Shown here in pieces: positions 49,542 through 60,300 of a stretch of 64,000 nucleotides of DNA. The stretch's first letter is position 1. Every line of letters starts with the position of its first letter. Source of the DNA: Leishmania martiniquensis (taxonomy: Eukaryota; Euglenozoa; Kinetoplastea; Trypanosomatida; Trypanosomatidae); assembly GCF_017916325.1 (NCBI RefSeq), contig NC_090161.1:848501-912500 (forward strand). Reading direction: 5' to 3'. A model generated the notes under the pieces. It was not told the DNA's origin and did not search any database. It saw nothing but the letters and a program-made list of their open reading frames with translations. The translations under genes and the position numbers were made by a program.

Positions 49542-52133
49542 ATGTCGCACCCCAGCGAGGGCAACGGCGACGTTCCCACTTCGATGGAGACGCCGCTTTC
49601 GGCTTCTCTTCTCTCGCGCGGCGCTGGCAGCTTTGCTTCGCATCATCCCACGACTGCTGCCGAGGCACTGCGGCCGATGTCGAGCTCACTGAGCGACGGC
49701 ACTGCAGCTCCCCAGCAGAGCCTTCTCGTGGAGGAGGCTAATATGTGCAGCACATTTGCGCACCCTCCACCGCTGGGCACAGGCGCGCAGAGCAACCTGC
49801 GGGCGACGAAGACGCGGCTGCGGATAGCGCAAGAAGCAGAACTGGGCGTGCTGGTCCGCTTGCGATTACTTACGGAGGCCTTAATGGGTGTCATGTCCGT
49901 GTGCAACAGTGCAGGTGTCGCTGGTAGGGCGCTGACGGTGGCGCGCGGAGGTGGCGATGCCACGGAAGTCGTGGCTCCACCCGCCGAGGGCGCAATGCGA
50001 GCTGTACTGCCGGCCGTGATCGCTTGTCCCTCAGGTACCGGGAGGGAGGAGGCGATGCACCTGCAAGCGGAGATGCAGATCATGATGCGGTGCGTTACTA
50101 TACCTCGAGCGGGCCTCTCCGCAGCTGCGAGAGAGCAGTACTCGGCTCTGCGCGAGACACTTGAGCGACACCTATGTCGGCGATGGGACGGCGTGATTGG
50201 CAGCACAGGCGGTATCACTGGCAGCAACTCATGCAATCTAACCAGCGGGACCACGCAAGACCTTCCGTCCACTGGTTACTACGGCGCGATCTCTTCCGCG
50301 TTCGGCTCTCAGACCACTGAAGCCATAGAGAGTGGCGGCGTAGGCGCGCCAACACCACACAGAATTGCCAAAGAGGGGTCCGACCCTTCTACGGATCCGG
50401 CTGCACGGCATTTCGGCGCAGTCCAGGTTCGGCGGGGCGCGTGTTTCTTCTGCGATCGTTGCTACTGCCCACCGTCTCCACCGCGGCGATCAGTGAGCCC
50501 ATGCAAGCAGCACGTCACGGAGGCTTGTGGTGAGGCGGAGGTGTCGACGGCATCGGCGGGCACGGGCAGCTGCAGCACTTCGTGGGGCACCGGAGTACCC
50601 GACTCCTCGACAACACCATCTCATGTCTGCGGTTTGGCGGATAGGCTCATGGGCGAGACGAATGGTGCGAGTCGTACGGCAGTGAGGCTGCCGTTGCCCA
50701 CACGAACACCACTCACTGTGAAAGTCTCGTCCGCGGCGTGGGAAACGATGGAGGAGCGGGACGTGATAAAGGAGGGTGCGAAGAGCGGCTACAGCGAGGA
50801 AGAGACAGGCGAGGCTACCCCAGCACCATCCGCTCCCACCGCATCGACACGTTCGGCGGCGACGACGACAAGCAGACCCTCGCCGGGTGTGGCGAAAGCC
50901 GAGCCTTGTAGCCCATTGTCTCCCTGTGTCCTTCCACGCGCACGTCACGGAGCCGCCACGGTCAAAACGCGGGAGAGCAATGACCATGCTGATCGAGGAG
51001 AAGAACTCCCTGAAGACATCTTTCTACCACCGACGACCGTGAAGTCGTTGCTCGACCGACTCTCTCAGCCACTTAGTGCCACTCCGAGCTCAAGTGTTGG
51101 CGACGTGGACGAGGAGGGGACGTACTTCCCTACGCCGCCTCCTGTCAAAGCGCATCGCCGTTGTGAGGATGAATGCGAGCAGGCAGGCCGCCACCCTGCG
51201 GCGGGCGACAGTGGCAATGCCTCTGGTGGCGCCGATGGGAATTCCGCCGCCCCGACAATGTTGAATCCCACCGCGCCAGCAACCACTCCTCATCCTGGTC
51301 TGCTGTTCGGCGGCGACCGTGACGAGGGCGGGGATGAGCCAACGAGAGCGCGACAGTGGGAAACTCGCATGGAAACAGCTACTTCGCCATTGGCGCCGAT
51401 AGCGAGCGGCGGACAGGAGGGAGCGCTGCAAGCGGTCAGCGTCACGCACGTTTCACGGCCTCCTCCGGCGCCATCGTTGCCACCACCAAAGCCGGCGCAC
51501 ACTTTAACTGCCACAGACATACTTGCCACCATCACGGCCCTTCCGCCCCCATCCTCCTCGTCGCTGCTTTCGAAGTGCACCCGCCGCGCGGGTAAGCAAA
51601 CTCGTGCTATGCGTAAGATGAGTGCTGCGCTCGCAGAGGCTCAACGGCCGCTCTGTGACGCGCGCAAGCGGTTGCGGGAAGTGGGTGACGAGGAGGTCCG
51701 CGTTGACGTGTGCGATCGTGCTCTCGTGGCGGTGCCGTTAGCGGGCTTGCCGTCGCTCGGCGCGGATGTTGCTTGGAGCGCTTCCGCTGAGTTGGGCCGA
51801 GGTGTGTGCGAAGAAATAGATAATGACCGACCTTGCGGGTCGGCGGCTGCGCTTCGCACCGAAAGCGAAAGTGGTCAGTGCACAACGCACCAGGAGGAAC
51901 GCGCTCCCCGTGGCTGCGTGCGGACCCGTGAGCAACGGAATAGGGACGCCGCGCGTGCTGAGCGGGTTTTCGGCGCTGTGCGTGGGGCGTATCGGCTACT
52001 GACCCCAGCTTCTTTGGGAACCTCTCCCCGCCGCCGCAGAGCGACCACCGAACCTGATGAAGCGCTGTCGCCCCCCTCGCCGTCTCTCTCGCAGAGTACG
52101 CCTCGCCAGTTCTGGGACATTAGTTTTTCTTAA
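49542..52133 (+). CDS. Hypothetical low-complexity protein with a cysteine cluster
   Basis: 863 residues from ATG 49542; the frame opens at a TTG at 49512. I do not recognise it. An ordered helical part lies at about residues 80-125 (RIAQEAELGVLVRLRLLTEALMG is its core) and about 165-220 (EAMHLQAEMQIMMRC, then REQYSALRETLERHL). A cysteine cluster follows, with Cys301, Cys304, Cys307, Cys309, Cys321, His324 and Cys329, which could bind zinc. The rest is Thr/Ser/Pro-rich, with a second helical, basic part near residues 680-720 (CTRRAGKQTRAMRKMSAALA) and another near 795-825. No transmembrane segment is seen. Function unknown. Confidence 0.75.
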   Translation: MSHPSEGNGDVPTSMETPLSASLLSRGAGSFASHHPTTAAEALRPMSSSLSDGTAAPQQSLLVEEANMCSTFAHPPPLGTGAQSNLRATKTRLRIAQEAELGVLVRLRLLTEALMGVMSVCNSAGVAGRALTVARGGGDATEVVAPPAEGAMRAVLPAVIACPSGTGREEAMHLQAEMQIMMRCVTIPRAGLSAAAREQYSALRETLERHLCRRWDGVIGSTGGITGSNSCNLTSGTTQDLPSTGYYGAISSAFGSQTTEAIESGGVGAPTPHRIAKEGSDPSTDPAARHFGAVQVRRGACFFCDRCYCPPSPPRRSVSPCKQHVTEACGEAEVSTASAGTGSCSTSWGTGVPDSSTTPSHVCGLADRLMGETNGASRTAVRLPLPTRTPLTVKVSSAAWETMEERDVIKEGAKSGYSEEETGEATPAPSAPTASTRSAATTTSRPSPGVAKAEPCSPLSPCVLPRARHGAATVKTRESNDHADRGEELPEDIFLPPTTVKSLLDRLSQPLSATPSSSVGDVDEEGTYFPTPPPVKAHRRCEDECEQAGRHPAAGDSGNASGGADGNSAAPTMLNPTAPATTPHPGLLFGGDRDEGGDEPTRARQWETRMETATSPLAPIASGGQEGALQAVSVTHVSRPPPAPSLPPPKPAHTLTATDILATITALPPPSSSSLLSKCTRRAGKQTRAMRKMSAALAEAQRPLCDARKRLREVGDEEVRVDVCDRALVAVPLAGLPSLGADVAWSASAELGRGVCEEIDNDRPCGSAAALRTESESGQCTTHQEERAPRGCVRTREQRNRDAARAERVFGAVRGAYRLLTPASLGTSPRRRRATTEPDEALSPPSPSLSQSTPRQFWDISFS

Positions 52134-53054
52134 CAGGTAAGGATGCCGCCAGAGGAGTTTCCCTGCGTCGACAAGGGCTCGAAAGGGAGTGGTGGTGGTG
52201 ATGGTGGGGGTGAGAAGAACGCTCTAAGAGCTGTGGCATGTGACTGTAGCTCAAAGTGGAGCGCCTTCTCCTTGCACTGCACGCTCTTCTGTTGCTGCTT
52301 TGTCTACTACTGCGTCTGCTGTGCACATCGACTGGCTCCCCATTTCATGTGGTGATCACAGACTCTCTCTCTCTGTGCGTGTACGAGTGCGTGCGTGTGC
52401 CTCTGTTTAGAGGTAGGGAGGGGGTGGCATTCCTTCAGTCTGTGCCCCCTCCCTCCCCCCAGTCCACTACGGAAGTCGGCACGGAAATGCGATAGCCGTC
52501 ACCACACCCCTCCGCTTCGTCTCCCCCTTTCGCGTTGTACTCTTTTGCTTATTTGTGCCCCCCTCCTCCTCTCTCTCTCCTCTCTCTCTTCTGGCGGCTT
52601 CTCGGATGCGTCTCTGGATCCAACGCCCTCCTCTACTCGTCCACCAGCACAAGCGACGGCTCCACGACACACACACACACACACACACGCGCACGTCACC
52701 ATCGTCGCATCCGATACATTGCGGCGGTGCTCCTGTGGTGGGCAGCGTCATTCTTCTTTTGGATGTAGCTTGATCTCTACCTGATCGTGCCTGTGCCTCA
52801 CGGTAAGCCGAGCAGTGACACCTGCCACCGACTGCTCTTCGACTCCGCTCCCTTTCACCCGGAAGCACGAACCCCCTCGGCCTGCATCATCGTCCGCCGC
52901 TCCGCCATCGTCAGAGCTGCACCGCGCTCGACCCACCCCTTTTTGGCCGCTCATTTCCTCCTCTTGTTGCGCAGCCTTCGCCTTCGCTTGCTTTGTCTTG
53001 CCCACTTTGCGTCTCCAGCGCGTTTTTGTTTCTTTTCACTGTTACTTACCGGCA
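52134..53054 (+). other. Intergenic spacer with CA run
   Basis: No gene seen. CT-rich tract 52566-52590 and CA run 52666-52688. The frame from 52815 is continuous with the SLY1 gene but starts at GTG; it is probably 5' UTR, and a T-rich tract at 53020-53048 precedes the ATG. Confidence 0.55.
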
Positions 53055-55130
53055 ATGTTCACCACATCCAACTCTTTCATGGGTGGCGCCGGCGGCCCGT
53101 CGATTCGTCCACCTGGCAGTGTCTTCGCCGGCACACCGGGATCGCTGGCGGCGCGGCAACCATCGGGCCAGTATTGGCTTCGTCAGCGCCAGGAGGCCGT
53201 TCTGGCCGAGATGATCAAGATGGCGGTGCCGTTAGATGAGCAGGGCCACCTGGTCACCGAGCCGTACTCAACGGCCGTCGCCGCCTCTGCTGAGCCGGTG
53301 ATCACAACATGGCGTCTTCTCATCTTCGACGACTGGGGCCGTGACATCATTGCGCCGCTCTTAAAGGTCGGCCAACTGCGCGAGCTTGGTGTCACCCTGT
53401 ATCTGCACATCGCCACGGACCGTGACCCGGTACCGGGAGCCCCGGCCATCTATTTTTGCGCGCCGACCGAGGAGAACATTGCGCGCATCGCGCAAGACTG
53501 CGCGCAGAGCCTGTACGAGTGGGTCTACATCAACTTTACGACGCAGATCCCACGGCCGCAGCTCGAATCGCTGGCGCAGCAGCTTAGCGCCTCGCCGCTG
53601 GAGTCGATTCGGCACATTCACGTATACGACCGTACACTGAGCTACGTGGCCCTGGAGAACGATCTGTTCTCCCTCATGCTCAGCAACTCCTTCCCATTGC
53701 TGAACAAGACGAACGCGAAGGATGACGAAATCGAGGCGCACGTGAATCAGGTTGTTCTGGGCATCTCCCACGTATGCCTGTCGCTGCAGGTACTGCCTAT
53801 CTTGGTGCATTCACGCTCTGGCGCCGCGGCGGAGGTTGCTCGACGGCTCTCTGTGCGCCTGAATGACGCGTTGAACGACCGTCAGCTGACACCCGCGCCC
53901 TCCTCGGTGCTGGGGCGGCCGTTGCTTCTTATCGTTGATCGCTCCAGCGACCTCGCGACAGCGCTGCACCACCCCTTCACGTACCGCGGCCTGCTCGTTG
54001 AGATTGGCGGCATGCGGCTGAATAAGTGCGTCATCACCACCCCCGACGGGAAGGACGAGGTGCTTGAGGTGGACCCTGACAAGGACGATGTCTACCGTGA
54101 GAACGCCAGCCTCGAGTTCGGGACTGTCGGCGGCAACATCGAAGCTGCGCTGCGCCGCTACAAGGATGAGTACGCCGCGCTGGCACACGAGGCGCCTGGC
54201 GGTGCCGTGGATGGGTTCGCAGACGGCGGCGACGGAGACGATATGTCGAAGCTGCTGGCGAGTGCGCCTGCGCTGGCGGAGCGGAAGCGCTATCTCGACG
54301 CCCACACGAAGCTCGCCTTTAGCATCCTTAGCAAGATTCGCTCGAGGCACCTGGATCACTACCACGGTGTTGAGCTAGCCATCCTTCAGCAGGAGGGCCT
54401 CGACGAAGAGGAGTTCCACAACCTGCTGGTCAACAACCTCGGCACCGAAGAGGACCGGCAGCGACTCTACCTCATCGCTTACCTCATGTGCGCGGAAGAG
54501 GAGGAGTTCCGGTGTGTGCAGAGCCACGAGGGCGCCGTCAGCGAGGGGGCGGCAGACTTTCCCGCTCTCGCCTATCTGAAGCACCTGAGAAGTTGGACCC
54601 TGACGCCGCAGAGTCCCAGCGCGGCACAACCGAACTTGAGGCAGGGCTTTGGCTGGGGCTTTGCGCAGCAGATCGCCAAGAATATTGCGAGCTCGCTGGG
54701 GAGTAAGGCAGAGACGATGCTGCCGCTTACGAAGCTCGTAGATGCGCTCATGCAGGACGGACCTGGCGCCGTGCCGGGAGCGCTGGGCAGCGGTGGTGCG
54801 GGTGTTGCTAGCGCGTCTTATGGAAGTCCGACGAATGCTGTTCTTCCTGGCGGAAACGGCGGCGCTTCTGGTAACCTGCGCGCGAAGCTGCTGGAGACCG
54901 TCGAGGCGTACGACCCCCGCACGAAGAAGTCGGTGAACCTGCGCGAAGCTGTCTTCTCGCAAGCGATTGTTTTCGCCCTCGGCGGAGGCAGTGTGGCAGA
55001 GTACGACAACCTGAAGGCATGGGAGGCGAGCAAGCCGCGCAAGTCAGTGATGTATGGCTGTACATCTGTGGTATCTGGCGAGGACATGCTCCGGCAGCTG
55101 GCGATGCTAGGCGCATCGCAGAACTCGTAA
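53055..55130 (+). CDS. SLY1: SLY1/SCFD1, ER-Golgi Sec1/Munc18-family protein
   Basis: SM protein that binds syntaxin-5-type SNAREs for ER-Golgi fusion. From ATG 53055 it has 691 residues (human SCFD1 642). Family marks in order: RLLIFDDWGRDIIAPLL, LRELGVTLYLHIATDRDPVPG, AIYFCAPTEENIARIAQD, YINFTTQIPR, then LLLIVDRSSDLATALHHP starting near residue 290, VGGNIEAALRRYKDEY, and the C-terminal FALGGGSVAEYDNLKAW near residue 640, all closer to SLY1 than to Munc18, Vps45 or Vps33. An N-terminal Gly/Ser/Pro segment of about 30 residues and an Ala/Gly-rich stretch at about 570-600 are extra. It is the second SM-family gene in the window. Confidence 0.95.
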   Translation: MFTTSNSFMGGAGGPSIRPPGSVFAGTPGSLAARQPSGQYWLRQRQEAVLAEMIKMAVPLDEQGHLVTEPYSTAVAASAEPVITTWRLLIFDDWGRDIIAPLLKVGQLRELGVTLYLHIATDRDPVPGAPAIYFCAPTEENIARIAQDCAQSLYEWVYINFTTQIPRPQLESLAQQLSASPLESIRHIHVYDRTLSYVALENDLFSLMLSNSFPLLNKTNAKDDEIEAHVNQVVLGISHVCLSLQVLPILVHSRSGAAAEVARRLSVRLNDALNDRQLTPAPSSVLGRPLLLIVDRSSDLATALHHPFTYRGLLVEIGGMRLNKCVITTPDGKDEVLEVDPDKDDVYRENASLEFGTVGGNIEAALRRYKDEYAALAHEAPGGAVDGFADGGDGDDMSKLLASAPALAERKRYLDAHTKLAFSILSKIRSRHLDHYHGVELAILQQEGLDEEEFHNLLVNNLGTEEDRQRLYLIAYLMCAEEEEFRCVQSHEGAVSEGAADFPALAYLKHLRSWTLTPQSPSAAQPNLRQGFGWGFAQQIAKNIASSLGSKAETMLPLTKLVDALMQDGPGAVPGALGSGGAGVASASYGSPTNAVLPGGNGGASGNLRAKLLETVEAYDPRTKKSVNLREAVFSQAIVFALGGGSVAEYDNLKAWEASKPRKSVMYGCTSVVSGEDMLRQLAMLGASQNS

Positions 55131-57375
55131 GGGCGCTCTTCATTTATCTCGATGTGTGCGTTCAGAAGAGTTGTGGTGGCCACTGTGTGTGTGTGTGTAC
55201 GCTGTCCTCGTTGTAGTGTATGCGGCGTTAGTGGATCGCGTACGATGTGCGCTTGTGCCATCACTGGCCGTCGTCTCCGGTTCACTCTTTACCCTTTCCT
55301 TCCGCCTCACTCAGGCTGACGGTGTGAGGCGCGTAGGCGAGCATCTCGTCCTCCTCTGATACGCACATTGTATCCTCCTCTCTCCTCTCCTCCACCGCAT
55401 AGGCATCGCCTACCCCTCCCCCAACACACACACACACACCCACACACACATGCGAACACTCATGCACGTCGGGAGACACCACGGTGGCCCATATGTTGCA
55501 CTCACTTGGATGCGGGGGAGATGCGGCCACAGTGGTGCGCACATGCGAGGATAAAATGAAAGATGTCGGGCAACGATGGAGAATACTCTTCTCACACACA
55601 TGCGCACACCTTCGCGTGTACGTGCACACGGGCCTTTTCTGTGCACCTGCACGTTGCCGTGGGTCAGTTGTGTTACAGGAGTGTGAGAGGCCATAGCCTT
55701 GTGCGTTCGTCTGGCAGCGTTCTTGATCCATTACGTCGGTGTGCACATACACCCACACACACGCACGTGTGTCTCTGCGATGACCCTTCCATACAACATT
55801 CTTCTATCCCCCTTTTCTGTGCTCCTCTTTCTCTATTTCGCCCCATCTGCTGGGTGCTTATGGCCATGCATGACGATATTATCTGCGCACACACACACAC
55901 ACACGCATACACGAGCAGCAGTCCCACCCGCGTACAACACAACACACACAGTTTCTGTTTCACTCTCTCTTCCTCACACGCTCACTTTGCCTTCTGGCCG
56001 CCTCTTTGTCCCATTCACCGCAAGCCGTCGCCGAAATAACAGTTAGCAGAGTAAGGTGAGGGGGAAAGAGGCGCCAAAGGCACAGAGTTCGACGAGGAGT
56101 AATAACCAAAGACGCCTGTTGGAGGGGCAGCATAGAAAGAGAGAGAGAGAGCTCGCGCGTGCGTGCGCAACACACACACACACACACATACAGCTTCTCT
56201 ACACGGTCACGAACCCTCTCTCGCCTTCTTGCACGGTCCTCCTTTTTCACGGGCCTTCATCAGCTGTGTTTCTTCCAACGCGCCCTCCACCCTCTTCCGT
56301 CACTCTCGCACAATTTCACTGCGTGCCTCCCTCGTGTTCTGGGCTGTATTGAAGGGTAGGCGCGCGCTTTGACGCAGAAAAGTAACTCTGTCACAGGCGG
56401 CGCCAGCAAGCATTGCGCGAACTTTCTCGTGTGCATTCGCGTTCGTGTCTGTGTCTGTCTGTGCGTGTGTGTGCGGGGATATATTCTTCCTTCCGGTGAG
56501 CGAGTGGGGATCAGTGCCCCCACCCATCGGGAGCTCTTCACCGGCTGCCTGCGGAGCACTTTCTGCAGGCGTGCGGCTCTGTCTCTCCATTGCGCTCTCA
56601 TTTTTTATCTTTGCTCGCTCACCCCCCCGTTTTTCCCCCTCTCCTCTCTCCTCCACCCGCTCTTCTTTGTTTCACTCCGGGCGCCCACCCTGCCTCTTTG
56701 GCTGTCTTCCTCCACACCACACACGCACACAGACACACAGACACACACAGACACCTACAGTGATCTCACATTTCTTCTCCTCCTGCGGTACGCGCTGCGA
56801 AGTTGGTCACTTCGTCAGTCTCTCCGCACGCGCTTGTGTTTGACCCTGGCGCTGCCCTTTCCACCCTTGCGTGTGCCCGACGCTTCCCCCTCCACCGCCG
56901 TCGCTCTCTCATCCCTTTTTTCCCTCTCTGCGTCTGTGTGAGTGCCTCGCGCAATCCCGCCTCCTTTCGCTGTGCACCATCGCTCTTCCTCGACTCTCCC
57001 CCCATCGGTGAAACATTGCCGTGGCAGCCTCTTCGTGCTGAAACCGCTGTGTGCCTCGGTGCGCGTGTATTTGACGCACTGAAGAGGCCAAACGTGTCCT
57101 TGGCGTTTCACCTCCCCCCTCTCTCTGCCTTTGAGTGCGATCTTGTTTCTGCGAGAGGAACAGGAAAGACGCCGTCACTCCTTGGGGTACTGCCTCTGCT
57201 GCCGCGCTTCTCGTTCCTCTCTCGTAGGCCTTGCAGAGTCGTTGACTGCCTTTGTGTTCGCCGCTGTGCTCTCTCGCTTTCTTCCTCTCGCCATCGTGTG
57301 TGTGTGTGTGTGTTTGCTGCCGATTCATCTCTATAAAGCGGCGGAGGTCTAACAAAGAGGTGAAGGGAGGCAATC
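55131..57375 (+). other. Long intergenic spacer (2.2 kb) rich in CA/GT repeats
   Basis: No gene seen. GT run 55184-55198, CA runs 55423-55450, 55887-55904 and 56168-56190, CA/GA-rich 56713-56757, GT run 57296-57313. Open frames here are repeat-driven. Pyrimidine tracts from 56600 to 57290 probably include the acceptor for the next gene. Confidence 0.55.
55423..55450. repeat. CA dinucleotide microsatellite
   Basis: An almost uninterrupted CA run of about 28 bases, the longest of several in this spacer. Confidence 0.85.
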
Positions 57376-60300
57376 ATGGAGTCGCCATCGCATCCGGCTG
57401 CGGTAGTGCGGCACGCCCATTCCCGCTTCGAGCCCACCGCGTCCATTGCTACCTGCCGGGTGGAGGAGGTGATGGCCATGCCCGTTGACCAGCTCGCCAG
57501 CGCTGCGTGGCCGTTGCTGACGAATGCAGAACGCTCCTTGTCGATGAAAGACGTGTATTTCACTCCGCCCATCCGTGTGAGTGCGTCGCCGCGCGCAACG
57601 GAGGCCGCCTTTGCTGCCGGAATTCAGAGCTGCGTGGCGGAGCTGAGGGAGAACCTGTCGCAGATGGACTGCGGTGAAATGCCGCTGTCCACCGCGCAGT
57701 TGCGTGCTGCCGCGCTCGCCTACTTCGTTGGGCCATCACCAGCCCCCTTAGAGGTGCTGCAGGCGTCGGCGTCATGCGCTTCCGCCGGCGTGCCTGGCAC
57801 CTGCGCGCATGTGACCAAGGACGCCGAGCACCATATACTCGTAGAGGGACACGCGTCTTCCTCGCCTGCCCTCAGCTTGTCGCAGGACGTCTTTGAGTTT
57901 GCCGTTCAGTCGCTGGGGGATGCGTCGGAGCGCGAGATGCGCGACATCGCGGGCGGCGGAGGGTCCTTGGGGGCGCTGGTGAACGCATCACGCCCGCACA
58001 AAGACGCCTGCGCTGCCGCGTTACCTCTGGAACAGGATTCCGGGGCCGAAGCTCGCGCGAGCGCGACGAGCACGGCTGCCTCGCCAACGCGAACTGCAGC
58101 CATCAAGGCAGGTAGCAACAATCACGACGATACCTGCGCAGCAGATTCACTTGGCGGGGTGGCAACTTCCGCGCAAGGGCAGGCACGTGTGGGTGATCGC
58201 TTAAGCACACCCACAAAGTTGGTAGCCATTACCCACGTGGACAAGGGCAAACTGACCGCCACGCGTGCCAGTCGCCACAGCGCCGTAAGCTGTGGTAACG
58301 ATGATGCCAGCGATAGAAAGAGCTACGAGCGTAAGGCTCGTCGATCTATTTCCGAGCATGTCGACATGCAGTGGGAGTCGGTCATAGCGAGCGCTCTGAT
58401 GCCGGACGGCGGCGAAAGCTGCAGCCGCAGCGGCCCCACCTCCGCCTCTGCTGCATCATCCTCGTCGCCATCGTCAGCTGGGGCTTCGGCTTTGCTGCGC
58501 CAGAAAATCTTGCGCACAGCCGTGCTGCTGTGCCGTCGTGCGCCCACGTGCGCCCAGGCGGGTCACTCGTTCGCGTGTTTGCTGAAGCACTCCTTGCGCG
58601 CGGTGTCAGCCACCGATGCTATCCGAGGTGCGGATGGAGGCGCGGCTTCTGCACCGGTGCTGCACCCGCCGTCGTCGTCGTCACCGTATCACCGGCAGCG
58701 GTCGTCACTGGCGCCGGGGCAGAAAGGAGGTCCTGTCCAACCTGTCGAGAAACGGGAGACGCGCGGGCTAGTGAAGCAGGCCCTGTCGGCCGCAGCTGCC
58801 CCCATGCAGACCCCGCACACCTCTGTCGTGCAACAGCAGGCCGCTCTGTGGGTTGAGTTGGTGCTGCCATTGCTGCACTTCGTGCCCCTTGTTTTGTGGT
58901 CGCAGGAAACCCTGCTTGAGCTGGGCCAGGTCCTGGAGACGGTGACGGCAACGGCACCTGCCAAGCTTGTGGCACTGGCTCGACAGCAGTATCAACAGCA
59001 GCTGCGCCACAAAAGAGCAGGTGGTGGTGGCGGTCACGGTGCCGTTCACCAACGCCCCTCGCTGGGACGCAAAGGGGGCGTGGCCGTGCGTGCCACGGCA
59101 GCGGAGACGGCTACCCCCGCAGCCATGAGCGGCGGCGGTGCCGAAGAGGTGGTGAATTTCTCAGTGCGCGTCCCCTTTGAAATTGGCCTTCCAGCCCCCC
59201 CTCTGATGGCGGAGGCTCTCCTGAACGACTTGGTGCCCGACTCAGCCGACGCGGCGAGCAGGAATCCTGCTCCTAGGCAAAGCGGCAGCGGCGAGGCCAG
59301 CGCCACCGAGCGTGCTGCGCAGCTGGGGTGCCCGGGCGGCGGCGGCCCAAGCACTGGGAACCGCTACACATCCACTCCGTCTTCAGCGCCGCATGAGGTG
59401 CCTGATGCCCACGACAACGACAATCTCGTGCGCGCTGCTGCTGTGGCCGAGGAAACGTCGGTGGCCAACGAGGAGGAGAGGGGCAGCGAGGGCGAGTCTG
59501 CGTACACGGATGTCGAGGGCGAGTACGCCTACGACGCTGGCTCCGCGGTGTCGACCACGGCGAGCGCGTCGTCGCAGAGCCCACCGTCTCGTGCAAGCGC
59601 GCTGAACGTATCCGAAGGTAGCCATAACGACGAGGACGCCGATGACGCGGGTCGTGCTGGTGGAGTTGGAGAGGCGCTGATGTGGAGCAATGCAGAGATC
59701 AGCTTTGACGCGCTGCCGTGCCGCCGTCGCCGAACGCAGATGGCTGAACTGTGCCTGCCGTGCGCTACCCGTGTGTCGGTGCGCATCACCGACGCGGTGC
59801 AGTGGGATTCTGCATTACGCGGTCGCGATGTGCTGCTCTTGCCTCTGGAGAGTGAAGCGAGCAGCGCGGAACGGACTCCCTCGGCACAGGCGGAGGCCTC
59901 GATGTCAAAGACGTTGGCTGGCGGGGCAGAGGCGCTGAAGATCAGCACGATGTCCACTGCTGCTGCTGCTGCCAAAGGGCCCCAGAAGGATACGCGGCTG
60001 CCTGTCTCTCTGCAGGGCGTGAAAGGGGAGTGCGGTAGCGGTGTGCTCAGCCACGCTGGTCCATGCCGCGTCATTATCCCAAGCCTGCCGCAGGACCCGG
60101 TGTACATGCTTCCTGGCGAGGTATGCGCGCAGGTGCAGCTGACCCTCGACACACGATGGAGCAACGAGTGGACGGTGGCTCTGTCGAGTGCGCAGCGTGT
60201 CGTGGCGGAGCGTCTGTTGGCGTGGATGGAGCGGCGGGCTCCCGGGAGCGGTGACCAGTACCAAGCGCAACAGCGGCGCGGCCGTGTCGCGAGCTCTCTA

